Notes under the pieces: model-generated
What the model was told of the DNA's origin: nothing
The model's input: the letters and a program-made list of their open reading frames with translations, nothing else
Database searches by the model: none
Program-made: the position numbers and the translations under genes
Assembly: GCF_003285015.1 (NCBI RefSeq)
Contig: NZ_QMFB01000006.1
Coordinates: forward strand, 124,001-188,000
DNA from: Paenibacillus contaminans
GTDB lineage: Bacteria; Bacillota; Bacilli; Paenibacillales; NBRC-103111
Direction of reading: 5' to 3'
DNA length: 64,000 nt
Shown here: piece after piece, positions 7,062 through 16,709 of the stretch
How positions within the stretch are numbered: the first letter of the stretch is position 1
How the letters are laid out: every line of letters begins with the position of its first letter

Positions 7062-9794
7062 ATGAGCAGCATCCGCAGCAAACTGGTCACCTTTACCTTG
7101 TTATTGGGGCTCATTGTTTATTCGTCAACGGCAGCTGTCTCGTACTATTTGTCCTTGCAGAAGGTGGGAGAGGAGAAAGCGAAGCAGCTTGCCGGCATTC
7201 AGGAGCAGGCGTCGCTGAACATCGCCACCGTATTCGAGCAGGCGGAGAAAATTGCGCTCCTATTGTCAGAAAATAATGACTTGCTGAACGAAGTGACCGG
7301 CCGGGGAGCCGATGCGCTGCAAGAATGGAGCCGCGTCGAGTCCATCGAAACGAATCTGTTTCGGATGAATCTGACATTCACGCCGATCATCGAATCGATT
7401 CAGCTTTCGGAGAAAAGCGGCAACGTATATGTATCCGCCAACCCATATTTTTTAACGTCGGACGAATGGCGGACTCTCAACTTCTTTAGGCTCCCCCAGT
7501 TTTACGAAGCGATGGCAGGCCGCAGCGAAGCCTGGCTGCCTCCGCCGGTTTTTCCCTCCACAGGCACTGTAGGGCGGCTATCCGATCAAGATGTCGTATT
7601 TAAAGACCGGTTCGTTTACATCAAACATTTAACCAACAATATAGCCGTAACGATAACCGTCAATTACCGCAGCATGCAGTCGCTGATTGCCGGCGATTCC
7701 GTATTCAGGTACGAGCTTCAACCCGTTCTTCCTTCAAATCCTCCGGCCAAAGGGGAGGGGACGGCGCGTTTCGGCCTCGCGGTTGTCGCATCATCGGAGG
7801 ATTCGGAAGGCACGCGTATGACGGCGAATAACAGGCAAGCTCTGCTGATAGCGGTCTTGGCGCTTATGCTTTCGACGTTCGCCGCAGCGCTGCTCTTTGT
7901 ACGCGGCCTCATGCAGCCGATCGCGGAGATTAAACGGCAAATCGAAGACGTCAAGAAATTCGACACCGTAAGCTCCGTCCTGAATTACAGGGCGGGCCGC
8001 ATCAGACCGTTAAGCTTCCGGGTCAAAATATTCGTTTTTCTTGCCGTTGTATATGTAGCGGGGGCGTCCGTCCTTTTTACGATCAACTATGCTTACGCTT
8101 CTCGGCTGATTAAACATAATCTGGAGCAGTATTACACGGAATACGTCGTTCAATCGGGCAAATGGATGGAGGCGACGCTGCGGAGCTCGGAGCAAGTATT
8201 AAATACGGTTGTCAGCGACAGCAAGCTCCAGCACTTTTTTACCGCGGCCGGCAGCACCGACGAAATGCGCAACGAATTCAAAAAGTTTTTCTCCTACCGG
8301 CATGTCCTCAGCAAAAATATCAACTACATCAACTTGTACGATAGCCGCGGCGAGCTGCTTTTTTCCACAGTCAACAGCTTTCTGAACGAAGGCTCGATCC
8401 AAACGCGGAACGTTTACCCCTCTCTGCAGCAAACATCAGGCGAAACCATCTATGTGAACGAAAATAAAGACCCTTTCGGGGATCATGTCATAACCGCCGC
8501 CAAAAAAATTTACGATTCCGGCAGCAGTCCCCGTATTATCGGCTACTATATGTTCGCCGTCAACGAACGCGAGCTGGAGATCATGAACAACAGCTTCGGT
8601 TTATCCTCGCTCGATTTTCTCGTAACGGAGTCGAACGGAACGGTCATCTACAGCAAAAACAAAGAGCTTGTCGGCAAGCCGTGGCCAAATTACTGGACCG
8701 TAACCGGCGGTGCGAGCGCAATAACGGAGCAGAAGATCGACGGCCGTAACACCGTCGTCATGCATGAAGAGATGAACAAGACGAACTGGTCGTTCATCAG
8801 CGTTATTGATTCAGCCGAAACGTTTCGAGGAGCGAAGGACGTGCTGCTTGTTAATGGTTTTGCCTTGCTTGCCGTTCTGCTCACTTTGTTCGTATTAATT
8901 TATTTCATGTCGAGGCGGATCGCGAGGCCGATGCTGGAATTGAACCGCCACATCCGGGTTGTTATGGATAATAAATTCGAGAAAACGACGGTACCGGTTT
9001 TTGCGGAAAAGGACGAAATCGGCGAGCTGGCAGCCCATATCCGCGCGATGATCCATAAAATCCAGGAGCAGATGCATTACATTTACGACGTAGAGGTGCG
9101 CAACCGGGAAATTCAGCTTGATTATAAAAAAGCGGAGCTTTCCAGCCTGCTGCAGCAAATAAGCCCCCATTTTTTGTACAACACGCTGGAGACGATCCGG
9201 TGGATGTCGATGGAAATGACGAACGGCGAAAATAAAGTGACCCGCATCATCCGCGCGCTGTCCGTCTACCTGCGCTCGGGCGTGCATGCCGGTACGCGGA
9301 TGGTGACGGTTAAAGAGGAACTGGCCCATGTGCGCGCTTATCTCTATATTCAACAAATTCGCTTAGGCGGGAAACTTCAGATCAAATGGGCAGTGGAAGA
9401 CGGCTTGGAGCAAGTGCCTATCGTCCGATTCGTGCTTCAGCCGATTGTTGAAAACGCACTCATGCATGGGATCGATGGAAAAGAGACACAGGCGTACTTG
9501 CTGATTCGCATTGTGAAGAAGGACGGTAAGCTGGTTATCGGCGTAACCGATAATGGAGCCGGCATCGAACCTGAGCGGCTGGAAGCGATTCACGCGAACC
9601 TAAAGGACGACTCGGCCGGGGAAAGCGTCGGGCTTCGAAACATTAGCAGAAGGCTTTCTCTGCTATACGGGGACGAAGCATACTTGCGGATCGAAAGCGT
9701 CATTGGCCGCTGGACGCGCGTCAGCTTGGCGCTTCCGCTTAAACGGAATGAGGAAAACGGGCAAATGGAACAAACGGCTGCCAGTCATGAATAG
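7062..9794 (+). CDS. YesM-type sensor histidine kinase with duplicated sensor region
   Basis: 910 residues from ATG 7062, with GAGGAG 6 bases upstream. Order: membrane segment at about 8-28, an extracellular sensor to about 260, membrane segments at about 261-281 and 321-341, a second extracellular sensor (about 345-590), a fourth membrane segment (593-615), and HAMP (RRIARPMLELNRHI). The His_kinase domain follows with ISPHFLYNTLETIRWMS (phospho-His 703), then HATPase with VENALMHG and DNGAGIEP. Family kinases have one sensor and two membrane segments, about 580-600 residues, so the first third is an extra sensor module. It precedes its response regulator by 44 bases. The likely signal is an extracellular oligosaccharide, possibly presented by the binding protein two genes on. 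Confidence 0.9.
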   Translation: MSSIRSKLVTFTLLLGLIVYSSTAAVSYYLSLQKVGEEKAKQLAGIQEQASLNIATVFEQAEKIALLLSENNDLLNEVTGRGADALQEWSRVESIETNLFRMNLTFTPIIESIQLSEKSGNVYVSANPYFLTSDEWRTLNFFRLPQFYEAMAGRSEAWLPPPVFPSTGTVGRLSDQDVVFKDRFVYIKHLTNNIAVTITVNYRSMQSLIAGDSVFRYELQPVLPSNPPAKGEGTARFGLAVVASSEDSEGTRMTANNRQALLIAVLALMLSTFAAALLFVRGLMQPIAEIKRQIEDVKKFDTVSSVLNYRAGRIRPLSFRVKIFVFLAVVYVAGASVLFTINYAYASRLIKHNLEQYYTEYVVQSGKWMEATLRSSEQVLNTVVSDSKLQHFFTAAGSTDEMRNEFKKFFSYRHVLSKNINYINLYDSRGELLFSTVNSFLNEGSIQTRNVYPSLQQTSGETIYVNENKDPFGDHVITAAKKIYDSGSSPRIIGYYMFAVNERELEIMNNSFGLSSLDFLVTESNGTVIYSKNKELVGKPWPNYWTVTGGASAITEQKIDGRNTVVMHEEMNKTNWSFISVIDSAETFRGAKDVLLVNGFALLAVLLTLFVLIYFMSRRIARPMLELNRHIRVVMDNKFEKTTVPVFAEKDEIGELAAHIRAMIHKIQEQMHYIYDVEVRNREIQLDYKKAELSSLLQQISPHFLYNTLETIRWMSMEMTNGENKVTRIIRALSVYLRSGVHAGTRMVTVKEELAHVRAYLYIQQIRLGGKLQIKWAVEDGLEQVPIVRFVLQPIVENALMHGIDGKETQAYLLIRIVKKDGKLVIGVTDNGAGIEPERLEAIHANLKDDSAGESVGLRNISRRLSLLYGDEAYLRIESVIGRWTRVSLALPLKRNEENGQMEQTAASHE

Positions 9795-9838
9795 GAATCG
9801 AAAATATGCTTGAAATCGGCTGAATCCGGGGGGATAGC

Positions 9839-11386
9839 ATGTATACGGTTATGCTTGTGGACGATGAAGCGGTGCTGCGCAGCGGAATGCGCACGTTTAT
9901 TCCGTGGCGGGAGCTGGGCTTTCAAGTAACGGCTGAAGCGGAGAACGGCGCAAAAGCGCTGGAACGCATCCTGCAGGGAGATATCGATGTCGTCTTTGTC
10001 GACATTCATATGCCGCGCATGTCCGGAATCGACTTGCTTGAGGAGCTGGCGAAGCGCGAGCCGGATGTGATTCCCGTTGTTCTGAGCGGCTACGACAACT
10101 TCGAATACGCCCGGGCGGCTGTTAAATATAAGGCGGTCGAATATTTGCTGAAGCCGGTCGATATGGATGAGCTCATTCCGCTAATGCAAAGCATTCGCGG
10201 ACAGCTGGATCGGCGGAAACGGGAGGAAGCCGAACGGCTGCAATTTCGTTGTCAGCTGCTCGAATCGGTTCTGCTTAAATTAGCCGGAGGGTTGACGGGT
10301 CTAAGCGAAGATAGCATGGAAAGCTTCATCCGGCATTTCGCGGGGTATGAGCTTCGGCTTGCGGCCATTGCCGGAACCGGTACCGATGTCGGGACTGATA
10401 AGAAAACGGCGTCGGAACAACTGTCGGAACGATTAGGCGACGAAATGGCGGTTAGCACGGAACTTAGCCATTATGGACTGCTTCTTGCCGCTTTCCAGCC
10501 GGGCGACTCCCATCCGGAAAATAACGGTTTTCATTTGGCCGAAATGGAACGATCGCTCGCGGACAAACTGGACAACCGAGCGGATGCGATTGCCATCGGA
10601 CCGCTGTTGACGGCGAAAGATTGGATCGGTTATGCCCATTCCGCCGTCGAAACGGGATATTTGGAGCGAAGGCTGTTCTATGCTTCGAGTAAGGTGATTA
10701 GGCTTGAAGCTTCCGTACCTTCCTGTACGCGCCGCCGGCTTGAGCCGGACGATAAACTGGGAAAAGCCGTAACGGAAGGGATACGCGGGAATGATTTGCA
10801 GCTTATCCGTCAGACGATGTCCGAATTGTACTTTATGCTGCAAGCGAACCCTCAATACGATCCGGACAGCGTCCGCCAGATTTACAAATGGCTAATGTGC
10901 TGCGCCGCCGAAGAAGCGGCGGTCTTGGGTGGACGCTCGTTTACGGAGGAAAATCCCGGTTCCGGCTTGTCCGAACGCTTACCGACGCTTTTCTTGCTGC
11001 ATCGCGATACGCTGCGCCGAATCGAGGAAATCGCCGGTCGGCTGGCTGCCGCAGCGAAGGATAAAAAGCGCAGAATTGTAATGGAAATGAAGCGATACGT
11101 GAACGAACGGCTTGCCGAGCCGATTATGCTGACAGAATTAGCGGATAAATATTCGATCTCCCAGGAATATTTGTCGGCGCTGTTCAAGAAAGAGGAGGGC
11201 GTCAACTTCAATGTTTATTTGCGGGATATCCGAATGAAGCGGGCGATGGAGCTCATGGAGGCGGATTGTACGTTCAAGATTTACGAATTGGCTCAACAGG
11301 TGGGCTATAGCGATCCTCGTCATTTCTCCAAAGTGTTCAAGGAAAGTACGGGCATGACGCCCAAACAATACGCGGAATCGCGGTAG
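9839..11386 (+). CDS. YesN-type response regulator (REC + AraC HTH)
   Basis: 515 residues, with a GGGGGG ribosome site upstream. The receiver domain starts VMLVDDE, with phosphoacceptor Asp55 in VVFVDIHMPRMSG and YLLKPVD near residue 105. A long middle linker of uncertain fold follows. The C-terminal AraC HTH is at about 415-513 (LADKYSISQEYLSALFKKEE, then YELAQQVGYSDPRHFSKVFK). Partner of the upstream kinase. In this family the phosphorylated regulator activates adjacent sugar-transport or glycoside hydrolase genes, here the solute-binding protein 21 bases downstream. Confidence 0.92.
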   Translation: MYTVMLVDDEAVLRSGMRTFIPWRELGFQVTAEAENGAKALERILQGDIDVVFVDIHMPRMSGIDLLEELAKREPDVIPVVLSGYDNFEYARAAVKYKAVEYLLKPVDMDELIPLMQSIRGQLDRRKREEAERLQFRCQLLESVLLKLAGGLTGLSEDSMESFIRHFAGYELRLAAIAGTGTDVGTDKKTASEQLSERLGDEMAVSTELSHYGLLLAAFQPGDSHPENNGFHLAEMERSLADKLDNRADAIAIGPLLTAKDWIGYAHSAVETGYLERRLFYASSKVIRLEASVPSCTRRRLEPDDKLGKAVTEGIRGNDLQLIRQTMSELYFMLQANPQYDPDSVRQIYKWLMCCAAEEAAVLGGRSFTEENPGSGLSERLPTLFLLHRDTLRRIEEIAGRLAAAAKDKKRRIVMEMKRYVNERLAEPIMLTELADKYSISQEYLSALFKKEEGVNFNVYLRDIRMKRAMELMEADCTFKIYELAQQVGYSDPRHFSKVFKESTGMTPKQYAESR

Positions 11387-11407
11387 CGGCTGAAGGAGGC
11401 AGGGAGA

Positions 11408-12865
11408 ATGTCATGGTATGACAGGATACGCGGGATGCGGATGGCGACGATGCTTACGATCCTTGTGATGTCCGCATCGGCTTGCACCGATCGGGCTCCG
11501 CTCCAAGAAAACAAACGGCAGGTGTCCGGTGCGTCCTCCAGTCATGGAATGCCGCTGACCGCTTCGGATTTGGCTTATAGCCGGGATAAAGTCAAGCTCG
11601 TTTGGGTCGGGTACAATATGCTTTCCGGAGGCAAGAAGGACGCGATCTTGGCTCGCTGGTACGGCAAGTATCCGAATATCGAGGTTGTCTATAAAGATTT
11701 TCCAGCGGAGCCGCCTTCTTATTCGCAGGCGCTGAACGGAGCGTTCTCTTCGAACGAAACGATGGACGTGCTGCTGCTATCTCACGAGGAGGTGCTGCCG
11801 CGCGCGCAGAACGGACAGCTTCATGAGCTCGACAGCATGGCGCTTCAGGCGAACGACAGCATCGACGCTATATTTGGCGGCAAGCTAAGAAGCATTCAGT
11901 TGGGCGGTTATAACTATCAGCTGCCCTATACGTTAAACGTCGAGATGTTGTATTACAACAAGGATCTGTTCGATTCGAAGGGCGTGCCTTATCCGGATGA
12001 GTATACGACCTTCGAGGAGCTCGTTTCGATGGCGAAACGGCTTCAAGGTGGGGCGGGCAGCGGCAAAGTATGGGGGTACATCGGCAAAAACCCTTTGCAG
12101 CCGGCGTTCAATGCGGGCTGGAGCTGGATGGAGGCCGTGCGGTCGACAAGCTTTGCCGATGTTCGCGTCCGCAAATCGCTTGAGCTCCATAAGGAACTGT
12201 TCGACTCGGGCGCAAGCCCCAGCTACCTTCAGCTGCGGCTGGATAAGCTGAAGGCTTCCGTTCTATTTGCGGAGGGCAAGGCGGCGATGATGGTGGATAA
12301 TTGGTGGCCGCCGGTTTTTTGGAGCATGCAAAAGTATAACAACAGCACGCTCGAACCGGATGCTCCCGGCTTCCGCTACGATATTACCTTCCTTCCGCGG
12401 TACGATGAGACCTCGACGCTTAAGCGGCAGGAAGTGTTGCCGGGATGGGGGTATGCGGTCAATGCCCGAACGAAACATCCGTTGGAGGCGTACATGTTCG
12501 CAAAGTTTCTGACGACTGAAATCCCCGATCTGATCGGGTATGTTCCGGCGGACAAAACAGCGGATATGCCGCTGTACAATCAAATTTTCAATACGTTTAT
12601 AGATAAGAACAACGTCAAACATACGGAGCTTTATCCCGAAGCTTTTCTTCGCAAGCTGAAGGATGTGATGGAGGAAACCGTTCCGCTCGAAGCGGGAGCT
12701 CCGCCTGACAAAACCGGCGCCCAACTGTTAACGGCAATGAAGGAAGTGTTCAATCGGGAAGCCGACCGTTATTTTTCGGGGATGATCACCGTCGAAGAAT
12801 TGCTGGAGCTCGTGCAATCATTTGCCGAAAGGGAAGCGGCGAGTGCGGGTGCTGCTACGGAGTAG
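11408..12865 (+). CDS. Extracellular solute-binding lipoprotein (ABC sugar type)
   Basis: 485 residues, preceded by GAAGGAGGCAGGGAGA. A signal peptide ends at SASAC, making Cys26 the likely lipidation site, though Ala at -3 is not ideal. The mature part has the type-1 fold pattern of family 1 sugar-binding proteins (LVWVGYNML, TMDVLLLSHEEVLP, LPYTLNVEMLYYNKDLFDSK, EGKAAMMVDNWW, GWGYAVN). It closes the kinase-regulator unit. No permease or ATPase genes follow, so it either uses permeases encoded elsewhere or serves as a ligand-presenting accessory of the kinase. Confidence 0.85.
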   Translation: MSWYDRIRGMRMATMLTILVMSASACTDRAPLQENKRQVSGASSSHGMPLTASDLAYSRDKVKLVWVGYNMLSGGKKDAILARWYGKYPNIEVVYKDFPAEPPSYSQALNGAFSSNETMDVLLLSHEEVLPRAQNGQLHELDSMALQANDSIDAIFGGKLRSIQLGGYNYQLPYTLNVEMLYYNKDLFDSKGVPYPDEYTTFEELVSMAKRLQGGAGSGKVWGYIGKNPLQPAFNAGWSWMEAVRSTSFADVRVRKSLELHKELFDSGASPSYLQLRLDKLKASVLFAEGKAAMMVDNWWPPVFWSMQKYNNSTLEPDAPGFRYDITFLPRYDETSTLKRQEVLPGWGYAVNARTKHPLEAYMFAKFLTTEIPDLIGYVPADKTADMPLYNQIFNTFIDKNNVKHTELYPEAFLRKLKDVMEETVPLEAGAPPDKTGAQLLTAMKEVFNREADRYFSGMITVEELLELVQSFAEREAASAGAATE

Positions 12866-13471
12866 GCAATATTGCGATGACGAAGGCTTCGAAGGCCTTC
12901 TATGATAATAGTAAATCGATCAGGAACGGCGCAAAGCGCAAAGAAAAGCTGCCCGTATATGCTTGTCCGAAAGCTTTTTCCACGCAATCAGGATGCATCG
13001 CATACCCCCGAACAGTAAACAATCGGTGCCGCTATACAAATCCCCACTTTCCCGACAAATAACGACGAGGTACGGTCAAAGGCTGCCGAGTCTGAAGATT
13101 CGCCTCCCCTTATGATAAGACTAGCCGCGCTGTCATAGGGGGGGCCCCCTCTTCCAAGCGGTTAGGTTGTCTGCTCTTAGTTAATTCCACACACATTATA
13201 TTAGTTTTACCACATGGGAAAGCGGTTTCAAGAAGACTACAATGATAGCAAGCCCGCCAGTCGGGCAGACATCCGGATATCTGGACCTTATGCGATACAG
13301 CCGCAATACCGGTGAAAGGGGCGGACGACATGACCGAAGGAGGGGGGCATGATCGGATAGTAAGGTATATCCTTTCGGCATTCAATTTGCGGTTCCGCAG
13401 GGCGATCATGGGTTGTAAAGTAAGTTCAACGAAGTAACCGGCACACGAATTTTATTCGGGAGGTTTCGATC
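12866..13471. other. Long intergenic region before the sialidase-like gene
   Basis: No gene is convincing here; the open frames on both strands lack ribosome sites and family features. It holds a weak GAAGGC/GCCTTC hairpin just after the binding-protein gene, a G-run followed by a C-run near 13138-13152, and a cre-like site at 13217-13230. Confidence 0.6.
13217..13230 (+). promoter_or_regulatory. Candidate catabolite-responsive element (cre)
   Basis: GGAAAGCGGTTTCA matches 13 of 14 positions of the CcpA consensus TGWNANCGNTNWCA; only the first base differs. It lies about 240 bases before the sialidase-like gene, so the distance is long unless the promoter is close to the site. Confidence 0.4.
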
Positions 13472-15751
13472 ATGCGGAATAAATGGGCTGTCAAACTGGT
13501 TTTATTTTTCAGTATAACCGCTTTCATGCTTGCAGGCGCTCCGGTTTACGGAGAGGTGCGGCACACATCGATACCGGATGTTGTCATTACGCAGCCGTCG
13601 GGCAATTTTGAAGGATATTTTCCGGATATAACGAAAGCGGCGAACGGCGATTTGCTCGTGGTGCATTATTGGGCTACGCAGCATGTCGGAGATAACGGGA
13701 GCATCGTGATGAAGCGAAGTACGGACGGCGGATTGACTTGGAGCTCTGCGCAGACCATCGTGGACACTTCCTACGACGACCGCGATGCATCCATTATGAA
13801 GCTGGCGGACGGCACGCTGCTGCTGTCTTGGTTTACTTACACGCCGGGAATCGGCGCAGTTGATGTTCGCGTAAAAAGAAGCTCGGATAACGGCGCTACG
13901 TGGACGAATGAAGTGATTGTCGGCACCGGCTTGGCGTGGTCGGCCGTCTCCGCCAAAATCATCGAGCTGTCAAACGGGGATTTATTGATCCCGTTATACG
14001 GAAGAGTTGCAGGAGTGCCGCGCGACCGTGCGACGGTCGTCAGAAGCACGGATAAAGGCTTGACCTGGCCGTCCTCATCGGAAGTTACGCTGGCGGCAAG
14101 CGGTACGATCGGCATGAACGAGGAAGGGATCGCCGAGCTTGAGAACGGGCATATTAAGGCGCTTGTACGTTCAGCAGGGGGCGATTTGTCCGGATATGAG
14201 GTCCATTCGTTTGATTATGGAGCTTCATGGGGGGCTCCGCAAAAGCTGGATGCGAAGATACATGCGCCCGAGCTGTTCCGAATTCCGGGAACGGATAAGG
14301 TGTTTCAGGCTTGGAGCGAAGTCGGCAGTCCATACGGCCGTGCGGTGACGGTAAGAATGGGATATTTGAACGCGCCGTGGTCTTCCGGGCATAGCGAGTT
14401 TTTATACACGCACACGGGAGCGGGCGATATGGGCTATTCGGGAACCGTGCTTTTGAGCGCAACCGATCTGCTAACGGTCTATTATGACGCTTCCAAACGC
14501 ATTATCGGCGGGACATTCTCAAACATCGTCGACTGGGAAAAGGATTTCGGTCCCAAACTCGATCTGAAAGCGATGTACAATGCCGGAAGCTTGACGGTCG
14601 CCACCGATATGACCTGGACCAGTCCGACATATCCCGATGTCGGGGTTGCCTCGGTCTTTGACGGGAGTACGGACTATTGGCATTCCGCGTTCAAAAATAC
14701 GGAAGCCCCCGCTTCTTACATCATAGATTTGAAAAGCGATTATTCGGTCAGCAAGCTGGGTGTCGCTCTGAAGCCGGGTTATACGGAATCGGCGGACATT
14801 TATTTCTCGAATGACGGCATCAATTGGGGGAGTCCGGCACAATCGTATTCGAACGCGAATACGACGGAAGTCGATTATAAGCTGTTCGGCCAAAATATGC
14901 CGGTACGTTATATTAAAGTACAAGTAACGGCTTCCTCCGGCTGGGCAGGCTTGAACGAAATCGAATTGTACGGACATAGGGTTCCGGATGCCCCTCTCAT
15001 GAGCGCTCAGCCGCTATCGCCAACCAATGGCAGCGTAACGCTGAGCATTGCATATCCGGAGCACGCGGATCAGCGCAAATACAGCATTGATAACGGTCCG
15101 CTGACGGATTATTCCGGCCCGATTATTATGACGAGCAATGGCAAGGTGGAGGCGTATTCCATTAGCGATGCCGGCATTTCGAGTGCGGCGGCCACATTCA
15201 CGATCAGCAACATCGACCGGCTGGCCCCGGAGGTCTCGCTATTGTCGAACGGTACGGAGATGGGCGATTCGGCTGCGTTTTTGGAGAATGATGTGCTAGC
15301 GATTACGGTTGCTGCATCGGATGCTCAATCCGGAATCGAGAGCGTTGCCATCACATGGGACGGCGCTCCCTACGAGCAGGGAACGCAGCTCGACTTGCGC
15401 GGAAAGCCTGGCGCCCATACGGTATCGGCAGCCGTATACGATGCGGCGGGCAATCGAACCGAGCGTACGGCGATTGTGCTTGTGCAAACGGACGTTAATA
15501 CGATGAAGGCGCTGCTTGCGGCATATGCGGCTTCCGGCGAATTGCAAAATCCTTTAGGGACGCAGCTGCAAAACAGCCTGGACCAGGTCGTGCATCACTT
15601 GTCTAAAGGACGCTTGGCTCAGGCAGCTCACCATATGGATAATTTTTTGAAGCATATCCGTAACGGTCCGAGACAGGACGAAATATCCGAGTCGGCACAA
15701 GCGGCGCTTATCGCCGATGCCCAATATTTGATTCAAGGCTGGACTCCGTAA
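13472..15751 (+). CDS. Secreted BNR/Asp-box exo-sialidase-like protein
   Basis: 759 residues, preceded by CGGGAGG. A signal peptide (about 27 residues, ending GAPVYG) is followed by a six-bladed propeller with Asp-boxes RSTDGGLTW, RSSDNGATW, RSTDKGLTW and SFDYGASW. GNFEGYFPDITKAANGDLLV opens the propeller. After about residue 355 comes an F5/8-type carbohydrate-binding domain (SVFDGSTDYWHS to AGLNEIELYGHR). Ig-like segments and a C-terminal FIMAH-like helical domain (LAQAAHHMDNFLKHI) follow. Asp-box propellers occur in GH33 sialidases and other glycosidases or lyases; the canonical sialidase Arg triad cannot be assigned by eye, so sialidase activity is not certain. Extracellular. Confidence 0.78.
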   Translation: MRNKWAVKLVLFFSITAFMLAGAPVYGEVRHTSIPDVVITQPSGNFEGYFPDITKAANGDLLVVHYWATQHVGDNGSIVMKRSTDGGLTWSSAQTIVDTSYDDRDASIMKLADGTLLLSWFTYTPGIGAVDVRVKRSSDNGATWTNEVIVGTGLAWSAVSAKIIELSNGDLLIPLYGRVAGVPRDRATVVRSTDKGLTWPSSSEVTLAASGTIGMNEEGIAELENGHIKALVRSAGGDLSGYEVHSFDYGASWGAPQKLDAKIHAPELFRIPGTDKVFQAWSEVGSPYGRAVTVRMGYLNAPWSSGHSEFLYTHTGAGDMGYSGTVLLSATDLLTVYYDASKRIIGGTFSNIVDWEKDFGPKLDLKAMYNAGSLTVATDMTWTSPTYPDVGVASVFDGSTDYWHSAFKNTEAPASYIIDLKSDYSVSKLGVALKPGYTESADIYFSNDGINWGSPAQSYSNANTTEVDYKLFGQNMPVRYIKVQVTASSGWAGLNEIELYGHRVPDAPLMSAQPLSPTNGSVTLSIAYPEHADQRKYSIDNGPLTDYSGPIIMTSNGKVEAYSISDAGISSAAATFTISNIDRLAPEVSLLSNGTEMGDSAAFLENDVLAITVAASDAQSGIESVAITWDGAPYEQGTQLDLRGKPGAHTVSAAVYDAAGNRTERTAIVLVQTDVNTMKALLAAYAASGELQNPLGTQLQNSLDQVVHHLSKGRLAQAAHHMDNFLKHIRNGPRQDEISESAQAALIADAQYLIQGWTP

Positions 15752-15759
15752 TGCGGAAG

Positions 15760-15777
15760 GGGCTGCCCCGGCAGCCC
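15760..15777 (+). terminator. Hairpin after the sialidase-like gene
   Basis: GGGCTGC (15760-15766) pairs with GCAGCCC (15771-15777) around a 4-base loop. There is no good T-run on either strand, so termination is uncertain; it lies between two convergent genes. Confidence 0.4.
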
Positions 15778-15799
15778 TCATCATACGAAAAAAGAACCT

Positions 15800-16309
15800 T
15801 CAACTCCGCTTCAATAACGGTGCAGGCGTCATATGGTATTCGCGGATCACCGTGTCTCGCATGAGATCGGATAACAGCTCGTTGACCGAGCTTATAAGCG
15901 ATGTCAGCGCACGGTGAACGGAGCCGTTTTCGAATATTGCTAAAGGCTGAGGCAGCTCATCCTCGTCAAGTATAAACCGGCTGCCGTCGGGGAGAACAAG
16001 CACATCGACGATCAGATCCTCGAATGTAACCGCAGCTTCCGAAAACGACGTGTTTTTGACGATATTGAAGTATGAACCGAGATAACGGCCGGACGCATCC
16101 CGCCACATATATACGTTGTACGGCTTATCGATCCAATAATATGCGACCGTAAAGCTTCCGGCAGGGATCAGCAAATCCGCCGCACCCGCGGGAATGGAAA
16201 AAGGGGAGGTTATCTCATAACGAAGAACGGCCTGCCGGTCATCTCTGTGCAGCAAACGGCAGTCGTATTCGACGACGGAGCGGTCATAGCGTATTTTTCG
16301 TTCCAGCAT
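15800..16309 (-). CDS. DUF402 family protein
   Basis: 169 residues. The DUF402 core is recognisable: VAYYWIDKPYNVYMWRDASG, GSYFNIVKNTSF and the acidic stretch FEDLIVDVLVLPDG. Characterised relatives (YgaC/Ntdp and FomD types) are metal-dependent nucleotide phosphatases using clustered Asp and Glu residues. Soluble. The ribosome site is weak (GGCGGG). It is monocistronic, convergent with the sialidase-like gene. Biological substrate unknown. Confidence 0.75.
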   Translation of the reverse strand: MLERKIRYDRSVVEYDCRLLHRDDRQAVLRYEITSPFSIPAGAADLLIPAGSFTVAYYWIDKPYNVYMWRDASGRYLGSYFNIVKNTSFSEAAVTFEDLIVDVLVLPDGSRFILDEDELPQPLAIFENGSVHRALTSLISSVNELLSDLMRDTVIREYHMTPAPLLKRS

Positions 16310-16709
16310 TCGGATGCCCGCCTTTTGTTATTGTGATTTGCGGCTTTGATAGGCATAAACGGCCTTATAAAACAAATATTCGTTAAATCGATTATAGTGG
16401 ATGTGTACGTCGATTACCATTTTTTGAGATGCTAGAAGCGAGATAACCCTAACTGGAAAACCTGCAGCTATTTTTCACGAATCAACGGAAAATGAACATC
16501 TTATTGGATAAGCTACAGTTATTTTCGGCAACATCGCCGTTTTTGGGCTGCAATCGCAAAATTAGATGCATGATTTCCATGGAGTCGAGCTGAAAGATCA
16601 AAATCGAGAAAAATAAATGCATGTTTTCCATGATGTGACCCCATTGAAAAAAGCTTGCCGCACCCGCGACGGAAATAAACGCCTCAAAAAAGCGGGCGCA
16701 GCCGAAGCA
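16310..16709. repeat. Intergenic region with degenerate 51-base internal repeats
   Basis: No gene. CTGCAGCTATTTTTC (16462) recurs as CTACAGTTATTTTC (16513), and ATGCATGATTTCCATG (16566) recurs as ATGCATGTTTTCCATG (16617); both pairs are spaced 51 bases. The stretch 16451-16650 therefore reads as about four diverged tandem units. Confidence 0.55.

Noticed and set aside
13110..13409. A 99-codon minus-strand frame before the sialidase-like gene
   Set aside because: No ribosome site, no recognisable features and a composition typical of random frames; it overlaps the putative regulatory region.
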